From an uncultured Pelagibacteraceae bacterium (GTDB lineage Bacteria > Pseudomonadota > Alphaproteobacteria > Pelagibacterales > Pelagibacteraceae), in the NCBI GenBank assembly GCA_902599955.1, contig CACKHK010000003.1:16001-80000 (forward strand): DNA of 64,000 nt, read 5' to 3'. Each line of letters starts with the position of its first letter. The stretch's first letter is position 1. Below the pieces are notes generated by a model. The model was not told where the DNA came from. It saw only the letters and a program-made list of their open reading frames with translations, and did no database searches. Of this stretch, positions 43,772 through 51,404 are shown in pieces. Both the position numbers and the translations under genes were made by a program.

Positions 43772-44509
43772 ATGAGCAATACAGTAATTTTAATCCCTTC
43801 AAGATTAGCTGCCACAAGGTTACCAAATAAACCTTTATTAAAAATCAATAATATTTCAATTATCAATCATGTTTATAAAATTGCAAAATCATCACTTATT
43901 GGAGAAAGTTATGTTGCAACAGGTGATAAAGAAATATTTGAAGAGGTGACTAAAAATGGTGGAAAATGTATTTTAACCAAAAAAGATCATAAAACTGGAA
44001 CCGACAGAATTTTTGAGGCTTATCAAGAGTTAAAAGAAGACAGTATTGAGTATGTAATAAATCTTCAAGGAGATGAACCAATGCTTGATATTGAAGATGT
44101 TAATAATCTCTTAAAAAAAACTATTGAAAAAAAATCTAAAATTTCAACATTAGCCTGTAAAATTGAAGATGAAAAATTTTTTTTAAATAAAAATATTGTA
44201 AAAGTAACTACAAAAGAGGAACTTCATCAAAAAAATTTATCAAGAGCATCATCATTTACGAGAGAAATTAAAAATAGTCAAAAATACATTTATCATCATA
44301 TTGGAATTTATATTTATAATGTTTCATATTTAGAAAAGTTTGTGCAATTAGAGCAAACTCAGAATGAAAAAATGCAAAAACTAGAACAACTAAGACTAAT
44401 CGATAACAATATTGAAATAGACGTTGGATTAGCAAAAACTAAACCAATTGGTGTAGATACAGCTGAAGATTATATAGAAATAAAAAAAATTATGGAATAT
44501 AAAAATTAA
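43772..44509 (+). CDS. kdsB: 3-deoxy-manno-octulosonate cytidylyltransferase
   Basis: Activates KDO as CMP-KDO for lipopolysaccharide core. 245 residues, standard: VILIPSRLAATRLPNKPL at the N-terminus, KTGTDRIFEA, VINLQGDEPML, the YHHIGIYIYNVSYL segment and the late KPIGVDTAEDY. It lies 3 nt upstream of pheA. KdsD in the 37 kb operon supplies the arabinose 5-phosphate upstream in the pathway. Confidence 0.96.
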   Translation: MSNTVILIPSRLAATRLPNKPLLKINNISIINHVYKIAKSSLIGESYVATGDKEIFEEVTKNGGKCILTKKDHKTGTDRIFEAYQELKEDSIEYVINLQGDEPMLDIEDVNNLLKKTIEKKSKISTLACKIEDEKFFLNKNIVKVTTKEELHQKNLSRASSFTREIKNSQKYIYHHIGIYIYNVSYLEKFVQLEQTQNEKMQKLEQLRLIDNNIEIDVGLAKTKPIGVDTAEDYIEIKKIMEYKN

Positions 44510-44512
44510 ATT

Positions 44513-45340
44513 ATGAAAATTGCTTACCAAGGTGTTGCAGGAAGTTACAGCGAAAGTTGTGCTAAAAAAATGTATCCAGAGAGTGAAACAATACCCTGTA
44601 AAACATTTGATGAATGCTTTGAAAGGTCTAGTGAAGATAACTCAATAAAATCTTTAATTCCAGAGTCAAATAAAACAACTGGGAATATTGGTGTCGAGTA
44701 TCTAATCTTTAAATACAGATTAAATATTTATGCCGAGCATTTTTTTCCAATTAATCATAATCTACTAGGATTAAAAGATTCAAAAATAGAAGACATAAAA
44801 GATGTTTATTCACATGCGCAAGCTTTAAGCCAATCTTCAAGTTTTATTAAGAGGAAAAAATTTATAGAAAATGTAAGAGCAGATACTGCTGGTTCAGCTA
44901 AATTTGTATCAGAAACTAAAGACAAATCTAAAGCTGCTATAGCTTCTAGTCTTAGTGCAGAAATATATGGTCTTAAAATTCTACAAGAAAATGTACAAGA
45001 TGATAAAGATAACGTAACTAGATTTTTATTACTTGGTAAAGATATTTTTCAGCCAGATTTTTCTGATGATAGTCACATAACATCAATATTATTTAAGTTA
45101 AAAAGTAAACCCGCTGCTCTTTATTCTGCACTGTCGGGATTTGCAATAAATGGAGTTAATATGAGTAAACTACAAAGTTTTCCTGAAAAGAACTCATTTT
45201 CCTCATATTTTTTTCTATGTGATATTGATGGACACATAGAATCTCCAAAAATTAAAAACTCACTTGAAGAATTAGGTCTGCATTGCCAAGATATGCACGT
45301 TCTAGGTGTTTATAAATCTGATAAATTTAGAGAAAAATAA
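44513..45340 (+). CDS. pheA: Prephenate dehydratase
   Basis: Converts prephenate to phenylpyruvate for phenylalanine. 275 residues without a chorismate mutase domain: MKIAYQGVAGSYSESCAKK, SLIPESNKTTGNIGVEYLI, VYSHAQALSQSSSFI, DTAGSAKFVSETKDKSKAAI and the conserved DNVTRFLLLG, then an ACT domain (about 185-270: SKPAALYSALSGFAINGVNM and KLQSFPEKNSFSSYFF) that should give feedback inhibition by phenylalanine. Confidence 0.95.
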   Translation: MKIAYQGVAGSYSESCAKKMYPESETIPCKTFDECFERSSEDNSIKSLIPESNKTTGNIGVEYLIFKYRLNIYAEHFFPINHNLLGLKDSKIEDIKDVYSHAQALSQSSSFIKRKKFIENVRADTAGSAKFVSETKDKSKAAIASSLSAEIYGLKILQENVQDDKDNVTRFLLLGKDIFQPDFSDDSHITSILFKLKSKPAALYSALSGFAINGVNMSKLQSFPEKNSFSSYFFLCDIDGHIESPKIKNSLEELGLHCQDMHVLGVYKSDKFREK

Positions 45341-45389
45341 ATTTATAACTTTCTTGTAGAATAGAAATTTTTATTGATATAATAAAGTT

Positions 45390-45476
45390 GGAGGCCAGTC
45401 AGGTGGTATTACCACAAATCCCCCAGGATCGAAAGATAGCAAGGGTAGTGAGTATTTTCCAGGTTGGTTGGTCTCC
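45390..45476 (+). ncRNA. ffs: Signal recognition particle RNA (4.5S-type)
   Basis: The ends pair: GGAGGCCAGTC with GGTTGGTCTCC (with one G-T pair near the end). The apical domain IV is recognisable: CCAGG-ATC-GAAA-GAT-AGCA, which matches the CAGG/GNRA/AGCA layout that binds the Ffh M domain. Estimated length 87 nt. It stands immediately before dnaX, the usual alphaproteobacterial location, and its 3' end overlaps the TTG that the ORF track took as the dnaX start. Confidence 0.9.
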
Positions 45477-45482
45477 TTAGAA

Positions 45483-47114
45483 ATGACAGAAAATTCGAAA
45501 GTACTAGCTTTAAAATACAGACCTCAAGTATTTGAGGATTTAATTGGTCAAGAGATTATTGCTGAAACAATTAAAAATTCAATAATTTCAGACAAGTCAC
45601 CTAACGCATTCTTGTTTACAGGTATTAGGGGAGTAGGAAAAACAACTTTCGCAAGAATAGTTGCAAAGTCATTAAATTGTGAGCATGGAATTGAAAACAT
45701 GTGTAAGAAAAAATGTAGCAACTGTGATGCAATTACAAACTCAAATCATATTGATGTTTTGGAAATGGATGCTGCAAGCAAAACAGGTGTTGACGATGTA
45801 AGAGATCTTATTGAATTTTCAAGATATGGACCAACAACTGCTAAATATAAAATATTTATTATTGATGAAGTTCATATGTTAAGCAAACAAGCATTTAATG
45901 CACTTTTAAAAACATTGGAGGAACCACCAAAATATTTAAAATTTATTTTTGCAACAACCGAAATCAAAAAAATTCCTGTAACAGTAATATCGAGGTGTCA
46001 ACGTTTTGATCTCTCTAGAGTGAAATCTGAAGAGCTTTTTAATTATATAAAAATGATTAAAGACAAAGAAGGCGGAAATGTTTCTGATGAAGCTTTAAAA
46101 TTAATTGTTAAAATTTCAGAAGGATCTGTTAGAGATGCATTATCTTTGTTAGACCGTGGACTTGTAGCCAATCAAAATGATGAGGAATTAAATCTAGATA
46201 AAGCTCAAAGTATTTATGGATATTTTGATAAAAGTTCTCTGATAGAATTAATACAAAATCTGTTTAGTGGTGATGAAAAGAAAGTATTTGAGTTGTATAG
46301 AAAAATTTATGCATCTGGTGTAGATCCCAAAATTTTTTTGAACGATTTTCTTGAGGTTTTATATTACCTAAAAAATATTAATTTTATAAAATTAGACGGA
46401 AATAATTTTTCTTTAAATGATCAGGATTTTAGTAATCTTTGCACAATATCTGAAAATTTAGATTCAAAAGACATAATCCTTTTTTGGCAATTTACACTTG
46501 ATACAATTGAGGAAATTAACATAGTTTCAAATCCAAATTTATCAGTTGAAATGTTCCTTTTCAGATTAATGAGAATAAAAGGTTTAAAGCAGAAAGATAT
46601 TGAGGAAAGCTTTACTGGAAAAAATCCTGATACTTTTATTAAAGATCCTGAAAAAAAAATTATAAGTAAAACAATAGATCAAATCAAAAATGTTTCACAA
46701 CAAGAAAAAATTGAACCAAATTTAAATAAAGATGAAGTAATTAATGAACTTAAAATAGATTCATTTGAAAGTTTGATAAATTTATGTACTGAGAAAAAAG
46801 AAGCTAAGCTTAAATATGAGCTTGAAACTAATATAAATTTAGTTTCATTCTCTGAGGGTTTAATAGAAATATCTTTTAATGAAAACTTAGACAAAGACTT
46901 TATTAAAAATCTATCTAACAAACTGTACGAATGGACATCCAAGAGATGGATTATCTCTCTATCAAAAAACCAAGGACAAATTTCAAAAAAAGAAAAAAAT
47001 AAAATTGATGAGAAAAAAATATTTGATGATGTTAAAAAGTCTGAAACATATAAAAAAGTGATTGAAGCATTTCCTGATGCAGAATTAATAAATGTTGAGT
47101 TAAAAGAGGATTAG
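45483..47114 (+). CDS. dnaX: DNA polymerase III subunits gamma/tau
   Basis: Clamp-loader ATPase. The track starts at a TTG inside the SRP RNA; the ATG at 45483 (MTENSKVLALKYRPQVFEDL) is the natural start, giving 543 residues. Domain I has Walker A GIRGVGKTTFAR, a zinc module (CEHGIENMCKKKCSNC), Walker B IFIIDEVHMLS and the SRC motif SRCQRFDL. Domains II and III follow; the C-terminal tau part is lysine-rich with a final FPDAELINVEL. A frameshift site for gamma is not obvious. ybaB follows after 1 nt. Confidence 0.96.
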   Translation: MTENSKVLALKYRPQVFEDLIGQEIIAETIKNSIISDKSPNAFLFTGIRGVGKTTFARIVAKSLNCEHGIENMCKKKCSNCDAITNSNHIDVLEMDAASKTGVDDVRDLIEFSRYGPTTAKYKIFIIDEVHMLSKQAFNALLKTLEEPPKYLKFIFATTEIKKIPVTVISRCQRFDLSRVKSEELFNYIKMIKDKEGGNVSDEALKLIVKISEGSVRDALSLLDRGLVANQNDEELNLDKAQSIYGYFDKSSLIELIQNLFSGDEKKVFELYRKIYASGVDPKIFLNDFLEVLYYLKNINFIKLDGNNFSLNDQDFSNLCTISENLDSKDIILFWQFTLDTIEEINIVSNPNLSVEMFLFRLMRIKGLKQKDIEESFTGKNPDTFIKDPEKKIISKTIDQIKNVSQQEKIEPNLNKDEVINELKIDSFESLINLCTEKKEAKLKYELETNINLVSFSEGLIEISFNENLDKDFIKNLSNKLYEWTSKRWIISLSKNQGQISKKEKNKIDEKKIFDDVKKSETYKKVIEAFPDAELINVELKED

Positions 47115-47115
47115 A

Positions 47116-47433
47116 ATGACAGATTTTTCAAAATTAATGGAAAAAGCTAAAGAAATTGAGAGCAAAATGAAAGAAAGCCAGGAAAACATTAAAAAGATCG
47201 AGGTTGAAGGTGTCTCAGGAGCTAATGATGTAAAGGTCACGTTAAATGGAGAGGGAACTATGGTCTCAATTAAAATTAGTGAAAATGTTTTAAAAGAAGA
47301 AAAAGTAATATTAGAAGATCTTATTACTGCTGCTCATAATAACGCAAAATCACAACTTAAATCAAAAACAGCAGAGGAAATTTCTAAGGCCTCAGGAAAT
47401 TTTGGAATACCTGGATTTAAGTGGCCTTTATAA
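47116..47433 (+). CDS. Nucleoid-associated protein, YbaB/EbfC family
   Basis: 105 residues, a dimeric DNA-binding tweezers fold: MTDFSKLMEKAKEIESKMKE, EVEGVSGANDVKVTLNGEG, LEDLITAAHNNAKSQLKSK and a C-terminal ASGNFGIPGFKWPL. The dnaX-ybaB-recR order is conserved across bacteria. Only 1 nt separates it from dnaX and 5 nt from recR. Confidence 0.96.
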   Translation: MTDFSKLMEKAKEIESKMKESQENIKKIEVEGVSGANDVKVTLNGEGTMVSIKISENVLKEEKVILEDLITAAHNNAKSQLKSKTAEEISKASGNFGIPGFKWPL

Positions 47434-47438
47434 TTTAA

Positions 47439-48050
47439 ATGCAAAATATTCCTGAAATAGATAATTTAATTAAACTAATTTCAAAACTACCAGGGTTAGG
47501 ACCTAAATCTGCAAAAAGAATAATTTTAAAAATGATTAATAACCGACAAGAATTACTTAAGCCTTTAGCTCAAAATTTGAGTGAAGTTTTTAAAAATGTT
47601 GTTAGATGTAAAATTTGTGGAACATTAAAGCCTAATACAATTGAGTGTAGTTATAATAATTGTGAAATAGTAGAAAAAAAATATAATAAAATTTGTGTTG
47701 TAGAAAATATTTCAGATCAGTGGGCAATAGAAAGTTCTTCAATTTTTCAAGGTTACTTCCATATTTTAGGGGGGACCCTCTCAAACAATAATAATAGTAA
47801 TAGAGAGGACTTGCTTATTAATTCTCTTATAGAAAGAATAAATAAAGATGATATTGAAGAAGTAATTTTAGCAACTAGCGCAACTGTAGAAGGTCAAACT
47901 ACTGCATTTTATATTCAAGATAGTCTAAAAAAAACTGACGTCAAAGTTTCAAAACTAGCCCAAGGTTTACCGGTAGGTGGAGAAATCGAAAATTTAGATG
48001 ACGGTACCCTTATATCTGCATTTAAAAATAGAAAAAAGATAGAGGCTTAG
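47439..48050 (+). CDS. recR: Recombination protein RecR
   Basis: RecFOR-pathway mediator. 203 residues: an HhH motif (KLPGLGPKSAKRI), a four-cysteine zinc finger (CKICGTLKPNTIECSYNNCEI), and a Toprim domain (ICVVENISDQWAIE, YFHILGGTLS). RecR's C-terminal LAQGLPVGGEIENLDDGTL is present. Its stop abuts the glcB stop on the other strand without a gap. Confidence 0.96.
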   Translation: MQNIPEIDNLIKLISKLPGLGPKSAKRIILKMINNRQELLKPLAQNLSEVFKNVVRCKICGTLKPNTIECSYNNCEIVEKKYNKICVVENISDQWAIESSSIFQGYFHILGGTLSNNNNSNREDLLINSLIERINKDDIEEVILATSATVEGQTTAFYIQDSLKKTDVKVSKLAQGLPVGGEIENLDDGTLISAFKNRKKIEA

Positions 48051-50201
48051 TTAGCTTTTTTTAATTAATCTGTTTAAGTGCAAGAGAGGTTCTGTATAGC
48101 CAGAAGGCTGTGACTTTCCATGAAAAATTAATTCACATGCTGCTTTAAAAGCAATAGATTTATCATACTCTGGTGACATACTTTCGTAGCTAGAGTCGTC
48201 TTTATTCTGTTTATCTACAACTTTTGCCATTTTTTTTAAAATTTCAAGAACCTGTCTATTCGAACATAAGCCATGATGAAGCCAATTTGCGATATGTTGA
48301 GATGAAATTCTCAAAGTTGCTCTATCTTCCATTAATCCAATATCGTTTATATCGGGAACTTTTGAACAACCTATGCCTTGGTCAATCCATCTGACTACAT
48401 AACCCAAAATAGTTTGAGCAGAATTTGAAATTTCAGTATTAATTTCATCAATAGACCAATTAGGACGATTTGCTATTGGAATAGTAAGAAGATCAGATAA
48501 CTTTGATGGTTCTCTTTTTAATATTGCTTTTTGTTTTTCAAAAACATTTACTTCATGATAGTGCATAACATGCAATGCAGCTGCGGTTGGAGATGGAACC
48601 CAAGCACAATTTGCTCCTGCATTCACATGTCCAATCTTTTGTTCCATCATCTCGTTCATTTTGTCAGGCATGGCCCACATTCCTTTACCTATTTGAGCAA
48701 CTCCTGAAAACCCACATTTTAAGCCTATATCTACATTATTATCCTCATAGGTTTTAATCCATTTAGACTCTTTCATATCTCCTTTTTTGATCATTGGTCC
48801 AGCTTCCATTGAGGTGTGCATCTCATCACCAGTTCTATCTAAAAATCCAGTGTTTATAAAAAAAACTCTATCTTTGAGTGTTCTAATACATTCTTTAAGG
48901 TTTGCAGATGTTCTTCTTTCTTCATCCATAATTCCACACTTAATTGTATTTTTTTCTAATTTTAAAACTTCTTCAACTTTTGTAAAAATTAAATTAGTAA
49001 ATTCTGTTTCCTCTGGACCATGCATTTTTGGTTTAACAATATAAATTGAACCTTCTCTCGAATTACCTTTTCTTTTTAAATCATGAATACAAGCTGCTGA
49101 GGTTATGAAAGCATCCATTATTCCCTCAGGAACTTCTGATCCATCATTTAAAGTGATTGAAGGATTTGTCATTAAGTGTCCAACGTTTCTCACAAGCAAA
49201 AGACTTCTTCCGTGAAGTTTTAACTTTTCACCATTCAATGCAGTGTAACTCCTATCTGGATTAAGTTTTCTTTCTAATTCTTTACCATTTTTTTCAAATA
49301 TTGATTTTAAATTTCCTTTCATCAATCCTAGCCAATTTCTATAACAAGTTACTTTATCTTCAGCATCTACTGCGGCTACACTATCTTCATGGTCACAAAT
49401 TGTTGATATAGCAGACTCAATAATAATATCGCTTATACCTGCAGCATCTCTTGCAGCACTAAATGCTCTAGGATTAATAATTATTTCAAGATGGAGATTA
49501 TTATTTTTTAAGATTATAGCATTTGGTTTGGCTGCTTCCCCTCTATGACCAATAAACTTCTCTAAATCTGATAAATTATGTTCTTTATTTTCCTTATATA
49601 TTGTGAGTTTTTTATAATTTACTGCTAAACCAGTAATATCTTTCCAGTCAAGATCATTTATTGGAAAATATTTGTTCAAAAAGTTTCTAGTGTATTTAAT
49701 TACTTCTTGTCCTCTTAAAGGATCATATTTTTCACTTCCACTTTCTTCAGACTCTATTATATTTGATCCATAAAGACTGTCATATAAGCTTACCCATCTT
49801 GCATTTGCAGCATTCAAGGTATATCTAGAGTTCATTATTGGAACAACTAATTGTGGTCCTGCTATATTAGATATTTCTTCATCTAAATTTTTAGTTGCTA
49901 TTTTAAAATCTTCACCTTCTTTTTTTAAATAACCTATTTCTTCCAAAAAATTTTTATATTTATTATAGTCAATCTCGTGATCTCTATTTTTTTTATGCCA
50001 CAGATCTATTTCTTGTTGTAATGTTTCTCTGATTTCGAGTAATTTTTTATTTTTAGGTGCTAATTCATGCACCACTTTGTCAAAGCCTTTCCAGAACTCG
50101 TCAGGACTAACATTAGTATCCAGTAAAAGCTCATTTTTGACAAAATCAGCTAGTTCTTTTGCCACAGATAAATTGTGGATTTTGGCATATTGCTCTCTCA
50201 T
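48051..50201 (-). CDS. glcB: Malate synthase G
   Basis: Condenses glyoxylate and acetyl-CoA to malate; 716 residues, the monomeric G form. Motifs include [66 protein letters not shown] and [14 protein letters not shown]. In SAR11 this gene was reported to be controlled by a glycine riboswitch, but the 96 nt upstream here show no such aptamer. It may serve glycolate/glyoxylate use. Confidence 0.96.
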   Translation of the reverse strand: MREQYAKIHNLSVAKELADFVKNELLLDTNVSPDEFWKGFDKVVHELAPKNKKLLEIRETLQQEIDLWHKKNRDHEIDYNKYKNFLEEIGYLKKEGEDFKIATKNLDEEISNIAGPQLVVPIMNSRYTLNAANARWVSLYDSLYGSNIIESEESGSEKYDPLRGQEVIKYTRNFLNKYFPINDLDWKDITGLAVNYKKLTIYKENKEHNLSDLEKFIGHRGEAAKPNAIILKNNNLHLEIIINPRAFSAARDAAGISDIIIESAISTICDHEDSVAAVDAEDKVTCYRNWLGLMKGNLKSIFEKNGKELERKLNPDRSYTALNGEKLKLHGRSLLLVRNVGHLMTNPSITLNDGSEVPEGIMDAFITSAACIHDLKRKGNSREGSIYIVKPKMHGPEETEFTNLIFTKVEEVLKLEKNTIKCGIMDEERRTSANLKECIRTLKDRVFFINTGFLDRTGDEMHTSMEAGPMIKKGDMKESKWIKTYEDNNVDIGLKCGFSGVAQIGKGMWAMPDKMNEMMEQKIGHVNAGANCAWVPSPTAAALHVMHYHEVNVFEKQKAILKREPSKLSDLLTIPIANRPNWSIDEINTEISNSAQTILGYVVRWIDQGIGCSKVPDINDIGLMEDRATLRISSQHIANWLHHGLCSNRQVLEILKKMAKVVDKQNKDDSSYESMSPEYDKSIAFKAACELIFHGKSQPSGYTEPLLHLNRLIKKS

Positions 50202-50297
50202 AAATTGAAAATCTTATAATAAATTGTCATTTTTGCGCAATCAAAATTACTTATTTTATCAATTTATTGCCTTTTTTGTTTATAATACATACCATAA
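50202..50297. promoter_or_regulatory. Divergent promoter region of glcB and accA
   Basis: 96 AT-rich nt. A perfect -10 box TATAAT lies at 50281-50286, 11 nt before the accA ATG, so accA transcripts would have a very short leader. The glcB side contains TTATAATAAA-like elements about 5-20 nt from its ATG. No glycine-riboswitch core (GGAGAG plus purine-rich P1-P3 pattern) or other aptamer is recognisable. Confidence 0.4.
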
Positions 50298-51404
50298 ATG
50301 AAAAATTACCTAAATTTTGAGACAGATATCAAAAATCTTGAAGAGGAATTAGATAAACTAAAAGACCCCTATAATCAGGAGGGATTAACTGAAGTCGATA
50401 CTTCAAGAATAAGCAAAGTTGAAGAAGAAATAAATGAAAAATTAGAGAAAATTTATTCTAATTTAGATCCATGGCAGACAGCGTTAGTTGCTCGCCATGA
50501 AGATAGACCTAAAGCAAAATTTTTTGTTCAAAATCTTTTTGATGATTTTATCCAACTTTCTGGAGATAGATATTATGGTGAAGACAAAGCTGTTATAGCT
50601 GGTTTTGCAAAATTTGACGGCAAATCTGTTTTAGTAATTGGTCAAGAAAAGGGATCAGATCTTAATAAAAGAATAGATCACAATTTTGGAATGATGAGAC
50701 CAGAGGGTTACAGAAAAACAATTAGACTTATGGAGTTAGCTAACAAATTTAAAATTCCAATTATTTCTATTGTAGATACTCCAGGAGCGTACCCAGGAGT
50801 TGGCGCAGAAGAAAGAGGTCAAGCTGAAGCGATAGCAAAATCTATTGAATGCTCAATGAAGTTAACGGTACCTACAATAGCAATTATAATTGGTGAAGGT
50901 GGGTCTGGCGGAGCAATAGCTTTAGCATCATCTAATAAAGTGATAATGCTTCAAAACGCAATATACTCAGTCATATCCCCAGAAGGATGTGCTACCATTT
51001 TATGGAGAGACCCAAAAAAAACTTTAGAGGCCGCAACTGCAATGAAAATGTCATCTAGCGACCTTTTAAAATTAAATATAATTGATGAAATAATTCCAGA
51101 ACCAGTTGGCGGTGCTCATAGAGACAAAGATCTAATTTTAGATAATGTAAGAGACTCATTAAAGAAAAATTTAGATTTTTTTCAGGCAATGGATAAAGAT
51201 GAAATTCTTACTCATAGAAAAAATAAATTTTTGTCAATAGGAAGAAATAAGGGATTTACAACACAGTCAGATGATAGAAATGATTTATCCATGAGAGCAA
51301 GTGCATTAGAAAATATTTATCAAAACTTTAAAAAGAATTCTAAAATTTATTATGGTATATCTGCTGCAGTTTTATTAATGTTATTCTTAAGTACTCTTTT
51401 ATAA
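50298..51404 (+). CDS. accA: Acetyl-CoA carboxylase carboxyltransferase subunit alpha with C-terminal membrane helix
   Basis: Alpha half of the carboxyltransferase. Residues 1-320 are ordinary: LNFETDIKNLEEELDKL coiled start, RHEDRPKAKFFVQNLFDDFI, RIDHNFGMMRPEGYRKTIRL, VDTPGAYPGVGAEERGQAEA, GEGGSGGAIALASSNKVIML and SPEGCATILWRD. The protein is 368 residues, about 50 longer than E. coli AccA; the added tail ends in a hydrophobic helix, KIYYGISAAVLLMLFLSTLL, that looks like a tail anchor. The gene overlaps secA (opposite strand) by 6 nt. Confidence 0.95.
   Translation: MKNYLNFETDIKNLEEELDKLKDPYNQEGLTEVDTSRISKVEEEINEKLEKIYSNLDPWQTALVARHEDRPKAKFFVQNLFDDFIQLSGDRYYGEDKAVIAGFAKFDGKSVLVIGQEKGSDLNKRIDHNFGMMRPEGYRKTIRLMELANKFKIPIISIVDTPGAYPGVGAEERGQAEAIAKSIECSMKLTVPTIAIIIGEGGSGGAIALASSNKVIMLQNAIYSVISPEGCATILWRDPKKTLEAATAMKMSSSDLLKLNIIDEIIPEPVGGAHRDKDLILDNVRDSLKKNLDFFQAMDKDEILTHRKNKFLSIGRNKGFTTQSDDRNDLSMRASALENIYQNFKKNSKIYYGISAAVLLMLFLSTLL

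Noticed and set aside
45468-45482. TTG start of dnaX given by the ORF track
   Set aside because: It falls within the 3' stem of the SRP RNA; the ATG at 45483 begins the conserved N-terminus.
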